Source: Chryseosolibacter sp964493505
GTDB lineage: Bacteria > Bacteroidota > Bacteroidia > Cytophagales > Cyclobacteriaceae
Length of the DNA stretch: 64,000 bases
NCBI GenBank assembly: GCA_964493505.1
Contig: CAZBNP010000017.1
Span: 1 to 64,000, forward strand
Direction of reading: 5' to 3'
In this document: positions 16,485-25,152 of the stretch, piece after piece
How positions within the stretch are numbered: position 1 is the first letter of the stretch
Layout of the letters: each line of letters begins with the position of its first letter
Made by a program: the position numbers and the translations under genes
The notes under the pieces: generated by a model
The model's database searches: none
Told to the model about the DNA's origin: nothing
Seen by the model: the letters and a program-made list of their open reading frames with translations, nothing else

Positions 16485-17651
16485 CTAGAACAAGAAGGCG
16501 AGTTGTAACCGCACGCTGTTCGACTTAAGGGTTGAATTGAATGCACCGTCAAGCGTTGTTCCACCCACGACGATGTCCTGGTAGAAATTCTTTTGCGTCG
16601 ACATTTCGTACTCGAGCTTGCATACAAAGCTTGAATTGAATTTGTAACGGGCTCCGATTGTCAGCAACTCGATGTTAATGGGTATCGGTGAAAAGTAAGG
16701 GTCGCCGACGGTTTCTGATTCCCCTGCCTGGGTTGAGTTGTAAAGGAAATACGGTGTGATCTTTTCTGTTACGCGGTATCCGGCGTAGCCATAGTATGAG
16801 TAACTGTTGAACGTTCCAGCGTTGTCGAATTTGCTTTTCTGCCCCAGGTATTCGCCGATGAATTCGAATTTGCTGGTAGGGTTCATGTACGCCGCAGAAG
16901 CGACAAACAATTGGAGATTTCCATCATCGGGGAGCGATTTGATTGATCCGTTCGGATTGGATTTCCCTTGCTCAATTCTGTCGAACATTCCAGATGCGAT
17001 GATCTTGAGGCCGTCTACCGGCTCGGCGCCGATCTGTACAGTTGTGGCAATGTGGTTGTCACGTTTGTCATTCGATCCAAAGTAACCCACACCGTTTCCT
17101 AGCAGTACTCTGTAGAAGAGACGTGCACTGGAGATGTTGTCTCCTTCGAACTGGATACCAGCATCGCGGTATTGGAGTACGCCACCGGCGTCAACAGGAC
17201 GGATTGCCATCGGGCGCTGGATCGTAGGCTGAAGAACAAGCCCGAGCGTAAACTGGTTATTCCAGTATCCAATCGGTGTGAACATTTTGCCAACGCGCAG
17301 ACTGAAGTAGTCTTTAATGTAATAGCGCGCCAGCAGACGCTGAACTTCAAAAGTCGACTCGCCCTTCGCGTTGTTGAAACTTACCTCGCTTAATACCGAG
17401 ATACGCTCACTTAGCTGTGATGTTACGAAGAGTACGTAGTCACCATTGTTGAAGTTGGTCCTGTTGTAAGTGGTGTCACGGGTTTCGTATTGACCGAACT
17501 CGTTGACGCCGACATACTGTGATTTTTCGGTAATCTTGGTGTTTGTGATCTCGGGCTGTCCGAAGAAACGGATTTTTGTTTCCTGGCCGAATGTCAATTG
17601 TGTGCTACCGACGAGCACAACCAACATTGTGATTCTAAAAAATGCTTTCAT
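16485..17651 (-). CDS. Outer-membrane porin (phosphate-porin O/P-like)
   Basis: 388 residues, signal peptide ending near Gly22-Gln23 (TQLTFGQ), then alternating amphipathic strands with many aromatic girdle residues, ending in LQLAFLF with a terminal Phe as typical for outer-membrane barrels. The text VGKMFTPIGYWNNQ resembles OprO/OprP-type porins. It heads the minus-strand block and is divergent from the LytS-type kinase, with a putative LytTR box 78 bases upstream. Ligand specificity cannot be read from the sequence. Confidence 0.82.
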   Translation of the reverse strand: MKAFFRITMLVVLVGSTQLTFGQETKIRFFGQPEITNTKITEKSQYVGVNEFGQYETRDTTYNRTNFNNGDYVLFVTSQLSERISVLSEVSFNNAKGESTFEVQRLLARYYIKDYFSLRVGKMFTPIGYWNNQFTLGLVLQPTIQRPMAIRPVDAGGVLQYRDAGIQFEGDNISSARLFYRVLLGNGVGYFGSNDKRDNHIATTVQIGAEPVDGLKIIASGMFDRIEQGKSNPNGSIKSLPDDGNLQLFVASAAYMNPTSKFEFIGEYLGQKSKFDNAGTFNSYSYYGYAGYRVTEKITPYFLYNSTQAGESETVGDPYFSPIPINIELLTIGARYKFNSSFVCKLEYEMSTQKNFYQDIVVGGTTLDGAFNSTLKSNSVRLQLAFLF

Positions 17652-17976
17652 GGTTTGTGTTTTTGTTGAATGCTTTATTAAATTTTATGCAATGCTAACG
17701 CTATCACCACGCGGCCGCTACGACGAATGAATAGGTGGGGCGGTTCGTTGAGTAAGTGGGAGGACGATCGGATGAGCTGGGTTTTCAGGTTCAAGCTCGC
17801 CAGATGGTGTTTATTTGGTGGCGACTCTGCCAATCAGAATAAAAGCACGCGAGAAGAAAACTTTCGCCTCCCCTGTTTGGCGGAGGGCGGTGTTGTAGTT
17901 AGTCACGAAGATTATTGCTAATTTGTTTTTCGCATTCGTTCGCGGAGAATGTCTGCCAGACCTAACCGATGGGGAA
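17652..17976. promoter_or_regulatory. Divergent intergenic region between porin and LytS-type kinase
   Basis: About 325 bases without a convincing gene. It must hold promoters for both directions and contains the repeat pair at 17729-17760. A short frame from TTG 17923 continues into the kinase but adds 18 residues without recognisable content. No clear -33/-7 element could be assigned by eye. Confidence 0.5.
17729..17760 (+). promoter_or_regulatory. Direct repeat pair of LytTR-box geometry, site 2
   Basis: GAATAGGTGGG (17729-17739) and GAGTAAGTGGG (17750-17760) are 21 bp apart, with a spacer (gcggttcgtt) resembling that of site 1. The second half-site is identical to both half-sites at 1673-1704; the first differs at two of eleven positions. 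The site lies between the divergent porin and kinase genes, 78 bp upstream of the porin ATG, in the same orientation relative to the minus-strand gene as site 1. Confidence 0.6.
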
Positions 17977-20478
17977 ATGAAAGGACCGTTGAGAAGCGTC
18001 ACTGATTTCGGTACTCGATTTGCGAGATCGCAGTCTGAGAAGCGGAATATTATATTGAGTAACTATGCCGCTGTAATCGGTTGCGCAGCGATCTGGCTCC
18101 TGACGGCAGCATTGATCATCGTGTACGGTTTCAAACCGGGGGTCGTTCTCAGGATCGGGGTGGCTTCCCTTTTTTTTGTGGTGCCGCTCATCGCCAATCG
18201 CCTGGGGTTTGTTGTGCTGAGCCGCGTGCTTCTGTGCGCGGTGATCCCGCTAGCGGTGTTTGGGGTGAGTATACTTGATCTGAAATCGGGTGAGGTGATG
18301 ACTTCGTCATCGTTTGCGGGACTTCGACTGTTTCTTTTAGTGGCATTGTGCTTCCCGTTTCTCTTGTTCGACCTCACTCAACGGTGGCTGCTGGCTCTCG
18401 GGCTCTCCTTCCCCTTTATGGCGATCCTGTTCTTTGACGCCGTCTTTGCGCTTTTCGGAGTCGGTTACCTGACGGACCCGGTTCGGGACAGGTTTTATGA
18501 GTTCAACAATGTCAGGGCAGTAATATCGGCCTCGGCTATCGGAGCATGCCTGTTCCTCTTGAAACTAATGGCTGAATACGCTGAAAGGAAGAATCATGTG
18601 CTCATGCTGCGCCTGGAAGAACAAAACAAGATTATCAAACGGCAGGCTGAAGTAGAGGTGTACAAGTTGAATGAAGAACTGGAGTCTAACGTCGAGCGTC
18701 TTAGCGAAAGGGAGTTTATGCTTAATCAGTCACAGCGTGTGGCGAAACTCGGAAGTTGGGAATACAATGCTGAAAACGCCTTTACATTCTGGTCGGATGA
18801 GATGTATAACATCACCGGCCTGGATAAGGACGTTAGCCTCAAGGCACGCGGGCTGTTCGGATCGCTTATCGGTGATTCAGCCGAAGATTTTTATCAATCG
18901 GCCAGCCGCCTGCTGAAAACGGGGCGACCATTTGACAGTGTAGTGAGTCTCGTGACACCCCAACAGCGATCCAAGTGGGTCAGGATATGCGGATTCCCGG
19001 TGTTTAAGAATGAACGGATCGTAGGGGTCCGGGGTATCTGTCATGATATCACCGCCTATAAGGAGGCGGAAGAAAAACTTCGGGCAAGCGAGTATCAATA
19101 CCGCTCATTGTTCGAACAGGCGTCAGATGCTATCGCGGTGTTCGGCTTTGACGGAAAGTTCCATGATGTCAATATGAGCTGGTGCAAGACGTTTGGGTAC
19201 TCAAAGGAAGAGATGCTGACCTTGAAGGTAGAGGACGTTATCGATCCTGAAGAACTGGAGCTGGCTCCGGTGCTCTACGAAAGCATACGCGACGGTGAAC
19301 AGGTAAACGACACCAGGCGGATGCGAAGGAAGGATGGGGAGATCCTTGAAATAGAAAATCACATGCAGATCTTTCGGAACGACAGAATCCTTACAATAAG
19401 CCGGGATGTTACCAAACTCAGGCGTGCTCAGAAGCAGATTGCGTTGAACGAAGCAAACCTGAGAGCTACGATCAATAATACAGATGTGCTCATTTGGGCT
19501 CTGGACAGGGAGTTTCGATTGATCATGTTTAATAAACGCTTTGCCAAACATGTCGTCAAGTACTATGGGGTCGAGCCCGTGATAGGCGAAATCCCGCGGC
19601 CTACATTCGACACACCTGAGACACTCGACCTTCGTGAAGAATGGTTATCACGGCTGACGCGTGCGCTTAAAGGCGAACGGTTCAGAATTGAGGAGCACCG
19701 ATTCGGTATTGACCTGGAGTATTCGCTTAACCCGATCGTCGAAGGGACCGAGGTAATAGGTGTTAGTATCTTTGCGGACGATGTCACGGACAGGAAGCTG
19801 CACGAACTGCAATTGAATGAAGCCAATAGGAAGATCAATGAACTCCGGCTGATGGCCTTACGGTCGGTGATGAGCCCTCACTTTATATTCAATGTGTTGA
19901 ATTCGATCCAGTATTTTATCGTCAGAAACGATCGTCTCAACGCCATTAATTACCTGTCTTCATTTTCCAAACTCGTTCGGAATATTCTTTCCCATTCGGT
20001 GGAGAATAGCGTCAGCCTCGTTGATGAGATTGAGATGCTGCGATCATACGTTCAATTGGAGTTGGTCAGGTTCGAAAACAAGTTCTCGTTTTCAATGGAG
20101 GTGAACCCCCGGATCGATACGGAGGCCATTGTCATTCCCTCGTTATTGATTCAGCCTTATGTGGAAAATGCGATTTTGCACGGACTGTATAATAAAGAGT
20201 CGGCGGGGCACCTCTCTATCCGTATAGACGAGGACGAGGCGCAAGAGATGCTTGTATTTGAAATAGAAGACAACGGTATCGGACGAGCCGCGGCGACGGA
20301 GTTGAGGAAGCGGAATATTCTTCCGCACCGACCTATGGGCATTAATATTACGGAAGAGCGCTTAAAGCTGATAAACCAGGGACATCGCGCTGCCTTTGAA
20401 GTGGAAGATCTGATGGACAACGACGGCCAGGCAGCGGGCACGCGGGTCAGAATCAGGGTATCGTATGCGGAATCGTAG
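17977..20478 (+). CDS. LytS-type sensor histidine kinase with six TM and three PAS
   Basis: 833 residues from ATG 17977 (an upstream TTG at 17923 is in frame). About six membrane segments occupy residues 30-205, followed by a short coiled coil, PAS1 (about 245-360), PAS2 (about 365-485), PAS3 (about 490-600), and a LytS/YehU-type kinase core. The core has His in MSPHFIFN, N-box QPYVENAILHG, DNGIGR and GINITEERL, all intact. It should phosphorylate a LytTR regulator; none is adjacent, and the only one in the window is at 1729-2466, beside a decayed paralogue of this kinase. It is divergent from the porin that starts the minus-strand block. Confidence 0.92.
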   Translation: MKGPLRSVTDFGTRFARSQSEKRNIILSNYAAVIGCAAIWLLTAALIIVYGFKPGVVLRIGVASLFFVVPLIANRLGFVVLSRVLLCAVIPLAVFGVSILDLKSGEVMTSSSFAGLRLFLLVALCFPFLLFDLTQRWLLALGLSFPFMAILFFDAVFALFGVGYLTDPVRDRFYEFNNVRAVISASAIGACLFLLKLMAEYAERKNHVLMLRLEEQNKIIKRQAEVEVYKLNEELESNVERLSEREFMLNQSQRVAKLGSWEYNAENAFTFWSDEMYNITGLDKDVSLKARGLFGSLIGDSAEDFYQSASRLLKTGRPFDSVVSLVTPQQRSKWVRICGFPVFKNERIVGVRGICHDITAYKEAEEKLRASEYQYRSLFEQASDAIAVFGFDGKFHDVNMSWCKTFGYSKEEMLTLKVEDVIDPEELELAPVLYESIRDGEQVNDTRRMRRKDGEILEIENHMQIFRNDRILTISRDVTKLRRAQKQIALNEANLRATINNTDVLIWALDREFRLIMFNKRFAKHVVKYYGVEPVIGEIPRPTFDTPETLDLREEWLSRLTRALKGERFRIEEHRFGIDLEYSLNPIVEGTEVIGVSIFADDVTDRKLHELQLNEANRKINELRLMALRSVMSPHFIFNVLNSIQYFIVRNDRLNAINYLSSFSKLVRNILSHSVENSVSLVDEIEMLRSYVQLELVRFENKFSFSMEVNPRIDTEAIVIPSLLIQPYVENAILHGLYNKESAGHLSIRIDEDEAQEMLVFEIEDNGIGRAAATELRKRNILPHRPMGINITEERLKLINQGHRAAFEVEDLMDNDGQAAGTRVRIRVSYAES

Positions 20479-20541
20479 CGTTTGACCGTTGATTGTCGAA
20501 CGTCGAGTGTGTATCTTGCGAAAACGCTGAGTTAAGATACC

Positions 20542-23205
20542 TTGAAACGAACTCCTTTATTGCTGACGTTGGTCGTGCTGTTTCTAGTTGCAGGCGGTTA
20601 TTTTTTCTATGAAAAGGTTCTCAATCAGGCGCCGGTAAGGGCATGGGACCTCGTTCCCGCATCGGCGGTCTTCGTCTATGAAAAGGATGTCTGTAACGCG
20701 TGTATAGACGAAATACAGAAAGGCAGTCTCTGGGAGATCATCTCGCGCGCCGCCTTCCATGGCGCGGGTCCCGACTCGCTTAAGACAAAAGTGACTGCGC
20801 TTCTTAGCGCCCGAAAGGGCTTGCTGATATCGACTCATATCACACACAAGGATGATTTTGACTTTGTCTACTATATGCTGGACGCAAAGAATGCGTTGCA
20901 GGGTATCTCGGACCTTTCAGGTTTTCAGGGCTCTCGCTACTCGGAACGGGAATTGAGTGAAGTCAGAATTCATGAAATTTCAGACACCAACAAAAGGACA
21001 TTATCCTGGATCCTTATCGGCGATGTATGGATTGGGAGCTTTACTCCTTTTCTTATCGAAGACGTGATCAGGACCCATCGAGGCAAAAAGAACTTCCTGG
21101 CTACCAATCCCGAAATACAGGGCCTGCCGCGGATCAGCGGCGATGCAGGCAATCTCTATATTCAGCTGAGGAATTTTTCGGATTGGACCGGACTCTTTCT
21201 TCCGGCTGGCGACCGACGCTATGCTCTGGGCAAATCGTCGCTGCTCGACATAAAATCGGTCGGCGACAATGTCGTGCTGAACGGATTCAGCACTGACAGC
21301 GCAAGGTCGGGTTATCTGCTCTCGCTTTTCAGGAATCAGTCGCCGGTGTCTTTCAGTCTGCGGAATCTCGTGTCCAATAGAACAATGGTGTTCACGAGCT
21401 ACGGGATCAATGACGGCGAGGCATTTTCAGACGCACTTGGCCGATTTACCGCCACCCACAGAAGGCACCTTCGCGATTCGCTGGAGAAATTTTCGGCGGG
21501 CCTTTCAACTCCCTGGCGTGACCTGTTTGGTGATATCTCGGACGAAATAGGATTGTGTCAGCTGGAAGGGATGTCCGGCCAACGTGTCGCCAGGATCCTT
21601 ATGATGGAGACGAAGGACCCGGCCAGGTGGATCGGACAATTCAACGAGCTGTCGGAGCGACTCAGTGAAGATACCGTCTTTTATGAAAAATTTGCCGACT
21701 ACACGATCCGCGAGATCCCCTCGGGGCGCTTGCCGGAGAAATTATTCTGGCCGTTGGTGGTGGGATTCGATCACACGTACTACACAGCTTACGGCAACGT
21801 TATCTTTATGGGCGATAACCTTGAGGAATTGAAAGACTTCCTCGACGATGTTGCAAACGAAGATGTCTGGGGAAAATCCGTTTCAAAGAACCAGTTCCTG
21901 GAAACGACTCTGCTCGAATCGAACATGAGTGTGTTTGTCAACACTCCACGGGTGTGGAATTTGATCGCACCCAAACTACACGATCGATGGGGGGGATTTG
22001 TGAAAGACAATCAATCGCTGCTGGGGTCGATCGACATGTCCGCTTTTCAATTTAGCCACCTGAACAATACCTACTATACCAACATCACGCTCAATCAAGC
22101 GGGCGAGCAGAATGTTACATTCGCCACTCCCGCCCGCAGGAATATTGTCCACCTGAGCCAACCTGTACAGCGTTTGCATGCCGGCCGCAGTCATGTGAGT
22201 CAGGCAAACGAAATCCTTATTCAGGACTCTCTGAACGACGTTACACTGGTATCGATGGAGGGGAAAGTACTGTGGAAGATCCCCGTTGGCGACCGGATCA
22301 CCACGGAGATTGCGCAGATCGATTATTACAACAACGAGAAACTGCAATATATTTTTGCAACGCACGATGCTATACATATCGTCGATCGCCTTGGGAATTA
22401 CATTCCGTCTTATCCACTTTACCTGAAGGGTAAGAATATCCGCCATCTCTCGGTGCTGGACTATGACCGCAGCAAACGCTACCGTTTCCTGATCGCGGAG
22501 CACGATGGGAAATTGTGGATGTTCGATAAGACAGGGAAGGACCTTGAGGGCTGGATGCCAAACGATGCGGGAGGGGAGTTGTTGACCGCCCCGAGGCATC
22601 ACAGGATAAAAGGCAGGGACTTTATCATCGCTATCCGAAAGGATGGGCCCGTCAATCTTTATAACAGACGGGGTGAACCGGTTAAGAATTTTCCGCTCGA
22701 TATCGAGGGAACGCCAATGGGAAGTTATTTCCTGGAGATGGGTCGGGACATCGCCAATACTTTCTTTGTCGTCATTACGCGCGATGGATATCGCGTAAAG
22801 TTCAATGCCGACGGCAAGATCCAGAGCAGGGAAACGCTGTTGCGAGCTTATGTTGGATCCCAGTTCTCACTCATTCCCGAAAAATCGGGGAATTCGTATC
22901 TCATCATGCAGCATGACCGCAGGCAAATGACGATTTCTGACGCCGCAGGGAAGAAGATTTTTGCCAATGATTACACCAGTGATGATGGCAGCGTCAAGTT
23001 CTACCACTACGGTGCGGGCAAACGCTTTATCTCGTTCACTGACCGCGTTCAGGAGTTGTCGTACGTTTTTGATGGCAACGGTGTGTTGTTGACGAACCCG
23101 CCACTCGAAAGCACAGCGATAGAGTTGAGTATGGCAAACTCCGATCAGTCGTACGTGTTTTTTACACACGGCAAATCGTTGACGATACAACCGCTTAACC
23201 GGTAG
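20542..23205 (+). CDS. Large membrane-anchored protein with propeller-like C-terminal half
   Basis: 887 residues starting with TTG. One N-terminal membrane segment (residues 6-24) anchors a large periplasmic part. The first half (to about 560) lacks motifs I recognise, although its layout recalls DUF3352-like proteins; the last 330 residues contain repeated strand patterns with D-x-x-G turns (VDRLGNYIPSYPLYLKG, DKTGKDLEGW, NRRGEPVKNFPLD) that look like a beta-propeller. Two close Cys (CNAC) follow the anchor. It starts 63 bases behind the kinase gene and is convergent with bioA. Function unknown. Confidence 0.82.
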   Translation: MKRTPLLLTLVVLFLVAGGYFFYEKVLNQAPVRAWDLVPASAVFVYEKDVCNACIDEIQKGSLWEIISRAAFHGAGPDSLKTKVTALLSARKGLLISTHITHKDDFDFVYYMLDAKNALQGISDLSGFQGSRYSERELSEVRIHEISDTNKRTLSWILIGDVWIGSFTPFLIEDVIRTHRGKKNFLATNPEIQGLPRISGDAGNLYIQLRNFSDWTGLFLPAGDRRYALGKSSLLDIKSVGDNVVLNGFSTDSARSGYLLSLFRNQSPVSFSLRNLVSNRTMVFTSYGINDGEAFSDALGRFTATHRRHLRDSLEKFSAGLSTPWRDLFGDISDEIGLCQLEGMSGQRVARILMMETKDPARWIGQFNELSERLSEDTVFYEKFADYTIREIPSGRLPEKLFWPLVVGFDHTYYTAYGNVIFMGDNLEELKDFLDDVANEDVWGKSVSKNQFLETTLLESNMSVFVNTPRVWNLIAPKLHDRWGGFVKDNQSLLGSIDMSAFQFSHLNNTYYTNITLNQAGEQNVTFATPARRNIVHLSQPVQRLHAGRSHVSQANEILIQDSLNDVTLVSMEGKVLWKIPVGDRITTEIAQIDYYNNEKLQYIFATHDAIHIVDRLGNYIPSYPLYLKGKNIRHLSVLDYDRSKRYRFLIAEHDGKLWMFDKTGKDLEGWMPNDAGGELLTAPRHHRIKGRDFIIAIRKDGPVNLYNRRGEPVKNFPLDIEGTPMGSYFLEMGRDIANTFFVVITRDGYRVKFNADGKIQSRETLLRAYVGSQFSLIPEKSGNSYLIMQHDRRQMTISDAAGKKIFANDYTSDDGSVKFYHYGAGKRFISFTDRVQELSYVFDGNGVLLTNPPLESTAIELSMANSDQSYVFFTHGKSLTIQPLNR

Positions 23206-23209
23206 GCGG

Positions 23210-23250
23210 TGGTCGGTACATACCGAATGCGGGCTACCGGCTACCGACCA
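23210..23250. terminator. Inverted repeat between convergent genes
   Basis: TGGTCGGTA (23210-23218) and TACCGACCA (23242-23250) form a perfect 9-bp inverted repeat with a 23-base loop that itself holds CTACCGG copies. It spans the gap between the convergent 20542 gene and bioA and covers the bioA stop. No T-run follows, so a terminator role is inferred from position only. Confidence 0.4.
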
Positions 23251-24523
23251 GAAACTCGTCGATCACACGATGCACATGTCCCAGTTCTTCCGGGGTAATC
23301 ACGTAAGGAGGCAGTACATACAGCACGTTACCGAGTGGTCGCAACAGGATGTCTCTTTCCAGAAAATAGCTATAGATGGAGGACCTCAGGGAGTTTTGGT
23401 AGGAGCTTCCTTCGGGTGTTTTTATCTCTACGGCGAGGATGGTTCCCAATGCCCGCGCTTCTGCGACGGTGGCATGGCCCGCGATAGAAAGTGCAAACTC
23501 CTCCTGCATGCGGGAGATCCCCGCGATGTTGCGTTGGCATTTATCATCCATAAGCAGGCGGAAGCTGGCGATGGCTGCGGCACACGCGAGTGGGTTGGCT
23601 GTGTAAGAGTGCCCGTGAAAGAATGTACGTTCAAGTGCAGGGGAGTTGAATGCCTCCGCTATTTTTGATGAACAAGCCGTGACACCAAGCGGCATGAACC
23701 CACCGGTGATGCCTTTTGAAAGCGTAATGATATCGGGCTTGTGAACAATCTGATCGGTTGCCAGCGTTGTGCCGGTTCGTCCGAATCCGGTAAAAACCTC
23801 GTCAGCGATGCAGATGATGTCCTTCTCGTTCGCATAGGCTACTAGTTGATCCAGGACCGATGCCGGATACATCCGCATTCCCGCGGAGCCCTGCACGAGC
23901 GGTTCAAAAATGAAGGCCGCTACCTCGCCGCTATCCGCAACTGCGCGGAACTGATCTAACACGCTTTGTTTAGTCCCGCGCGCGGGGAAGTCTATAAATG
24001 ATGTTTCGAACAGGAACGGAAAGAAAGGTTCGGTAAACAATCCACGGTCGGCTACCGACATCGATCCAAAGGTGTCGCCATGATAGGCTCCCCTGATCGC
24101 GATTATTTTCTTTTTTGGCGTGCCTTTGTTGTGCCAGTATTGAATAGCCATCTTTAAGGCTGCCTCCACAGCGGTGCTTCCATTGTCGGAATAGAATATC
24201 CGCTCGTAAGAAGGCGGCAGGATGCTCAGCAGATTTTGAGAAAGCTCAATCGCGGGTCCGTGCGTGAATCCGGCGAAGATGACATGCTCAAGCTTGCGTG
24301 CCTGTTCTGCTATCGCGCTGGAAATAGCCTCATTACAATGTCCATGAAGATTCACCCACCACGACGATACCGCGTCAATAATGCGGCGGCCGTCCGGCGT
24401 GTGGAGATAGATGCCCCCGGCCTTACTGATATGAATCGGAGGTTCAGCCGTTTCAAGGGGGGTAAAAGGATGCCAGATATTTCTTCTATCGATCGATAAC
24501 AGGTCATTCATTCCATTCTTCAT
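23234..24523 (-). CDS. bioA: Adenosylmethionine-8-amino-7-oxononanoate aminotransferase
   Basis: 429 residues, class III PLP aminotransferase. It transfers the amino group of S-adenosylmethionine to 8-amino-7-oxononanoate, making 7,8-diaminopelargonate in biotin synthesis. Visible family features: IWHPFTP near the N-terminus, SSWWVNLHGH, AYHGDTFG, the PLP site ADEVFTGFGRTG, and the Schiff-base Lys in LSKGITGG. The double Trp (SWW) is characteristic of BioA. Its start overlaps the bioD stop by 20 bases (or 8 if the internal ATG at 24511 is used). Confidence 0.96.
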   Translation of the reverse strand: MKNGMNDLLSIDRRNIWHPFTPLETAEPPIHISKAGGIYLHTPDGRRIIDAVSSWWVNLHGHCNEAISSAIAEQARKLEHVIFAGFTHGPAIELSQNLLSILPPSYERIFYSDNGSTAVEAALKMAIQYWHNKGTPKKKIIAIRGAYHGDTFGSMSVADRGLFTEPFFPFLFETSFIDFPARGTKQSVLDQFRAVADSGEVAAFIFEPLVQGSAGMRMYPASVLDQLVAYANEKDIICIADEVFTGFGRTGTTLATDQIVHKPDIITLSKGITGGFMPLGVTACSSKIAEAFNSPALERTFFHGHSYTANPLACAAAIASFRLLMDDKCQRNIAGISRMQEEFALSIAGHATVAEARALGTILAVEIKTPEGSSYQNSLRSSIYSYFLERDILLRPLGNVLYVLPPYVITPEELGHVHRVIDEFLVGSR

Positions 24524-25115
24524 TTAAGGCCCTGGCATATTTTCGTATAACTTCCTTGTTAATGACAGGTTCTTTTTTGATCCTGAGCAGGCAGGATAGC
24601 CCTGTCCGCAGCAGGATGATGTGTTCGGTACCGGCATTCGTCTCGCCATTGAATATTATTCCTTTGATCCGGATACCGCGCCGCTGCAACGACTCGATCG
24701 TCATGAGTGTGTGGTTGATGCTGCCGAGATAGTGATTGGATACAACAATCGTTTCCAGATCAAGTTTTTTGATCAGGTCGGCCATGACATCGTGGTCGTT
24801 AAGCGGTACCAGGCAACCACCGGCGCCCTCCACGATGAGACGACGCTCGGTGATTGGCAGTTTAAACGATTCCAGCCCGATATTTATTCCGTCTATTTCT
24901 GCCGCCACGTGTGGTGACGCCGGGGTGTTGAGAAGGTATTGCTCCGGAAAGAAAGTTGATGACGGATTACTCACAAGACCGGAAACAGTTTCAGTATCTC
25001 TCGGTAACCCTGCCTGGACCGGCTTCCAATAGTCGGCGCCGAGAGCGTCGCAGAGAATCGCCGATACAAGGGTTTTCCCCGAATCGGTACCGATCGCTGT
25101 CACAAAGTAGTTCAT
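24504..25115 (-). CDS. bioD: Dethiobiotin synthetase
   Basis: 203 residues. BioD closes the ureido ring of dethiobiotin from diaminopelargonate, CO2 and ATP. The P-loop GTDSGKT (residues 9-15), KPVQAG and EGAGGCLVPL are family hallmarks. Slightly shorter than the usual about 220 residues but with all core motifs. It lies between bioF and bioA in one operon; the 37-base gap to bioF is the largest in the cluster. Confidence 0.95.
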   Translation of the reverse strand: MNYFVTAIGTDSGKTLVSAILCDALGADYWKPVQAGLPRDTETVSGLVSNPSSTFFPEQYLLNTPASPHVAAEIDGINIGLESFKLPITERRLIVEGAGGCLVPLNDHDVMADLIKKLDLETIVVSNHYLGSINHTLMTIESLQRRGIRIKGIIFNGETNAGTEHIILLRTGLSCLLRIKKEPVINKEVIRKYARALNEEWNE

Positions 25116-25152
25116 TGCGGAAAGATACTAGAACTCATCCGAAATATGTCCA

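Noticed and set aside
17923..17976. TTG start of the LytS-type kinase
   Set aside because: It adds 18 residues with no recognisable content; ATG 17977 leaves the first membrane segment complete.
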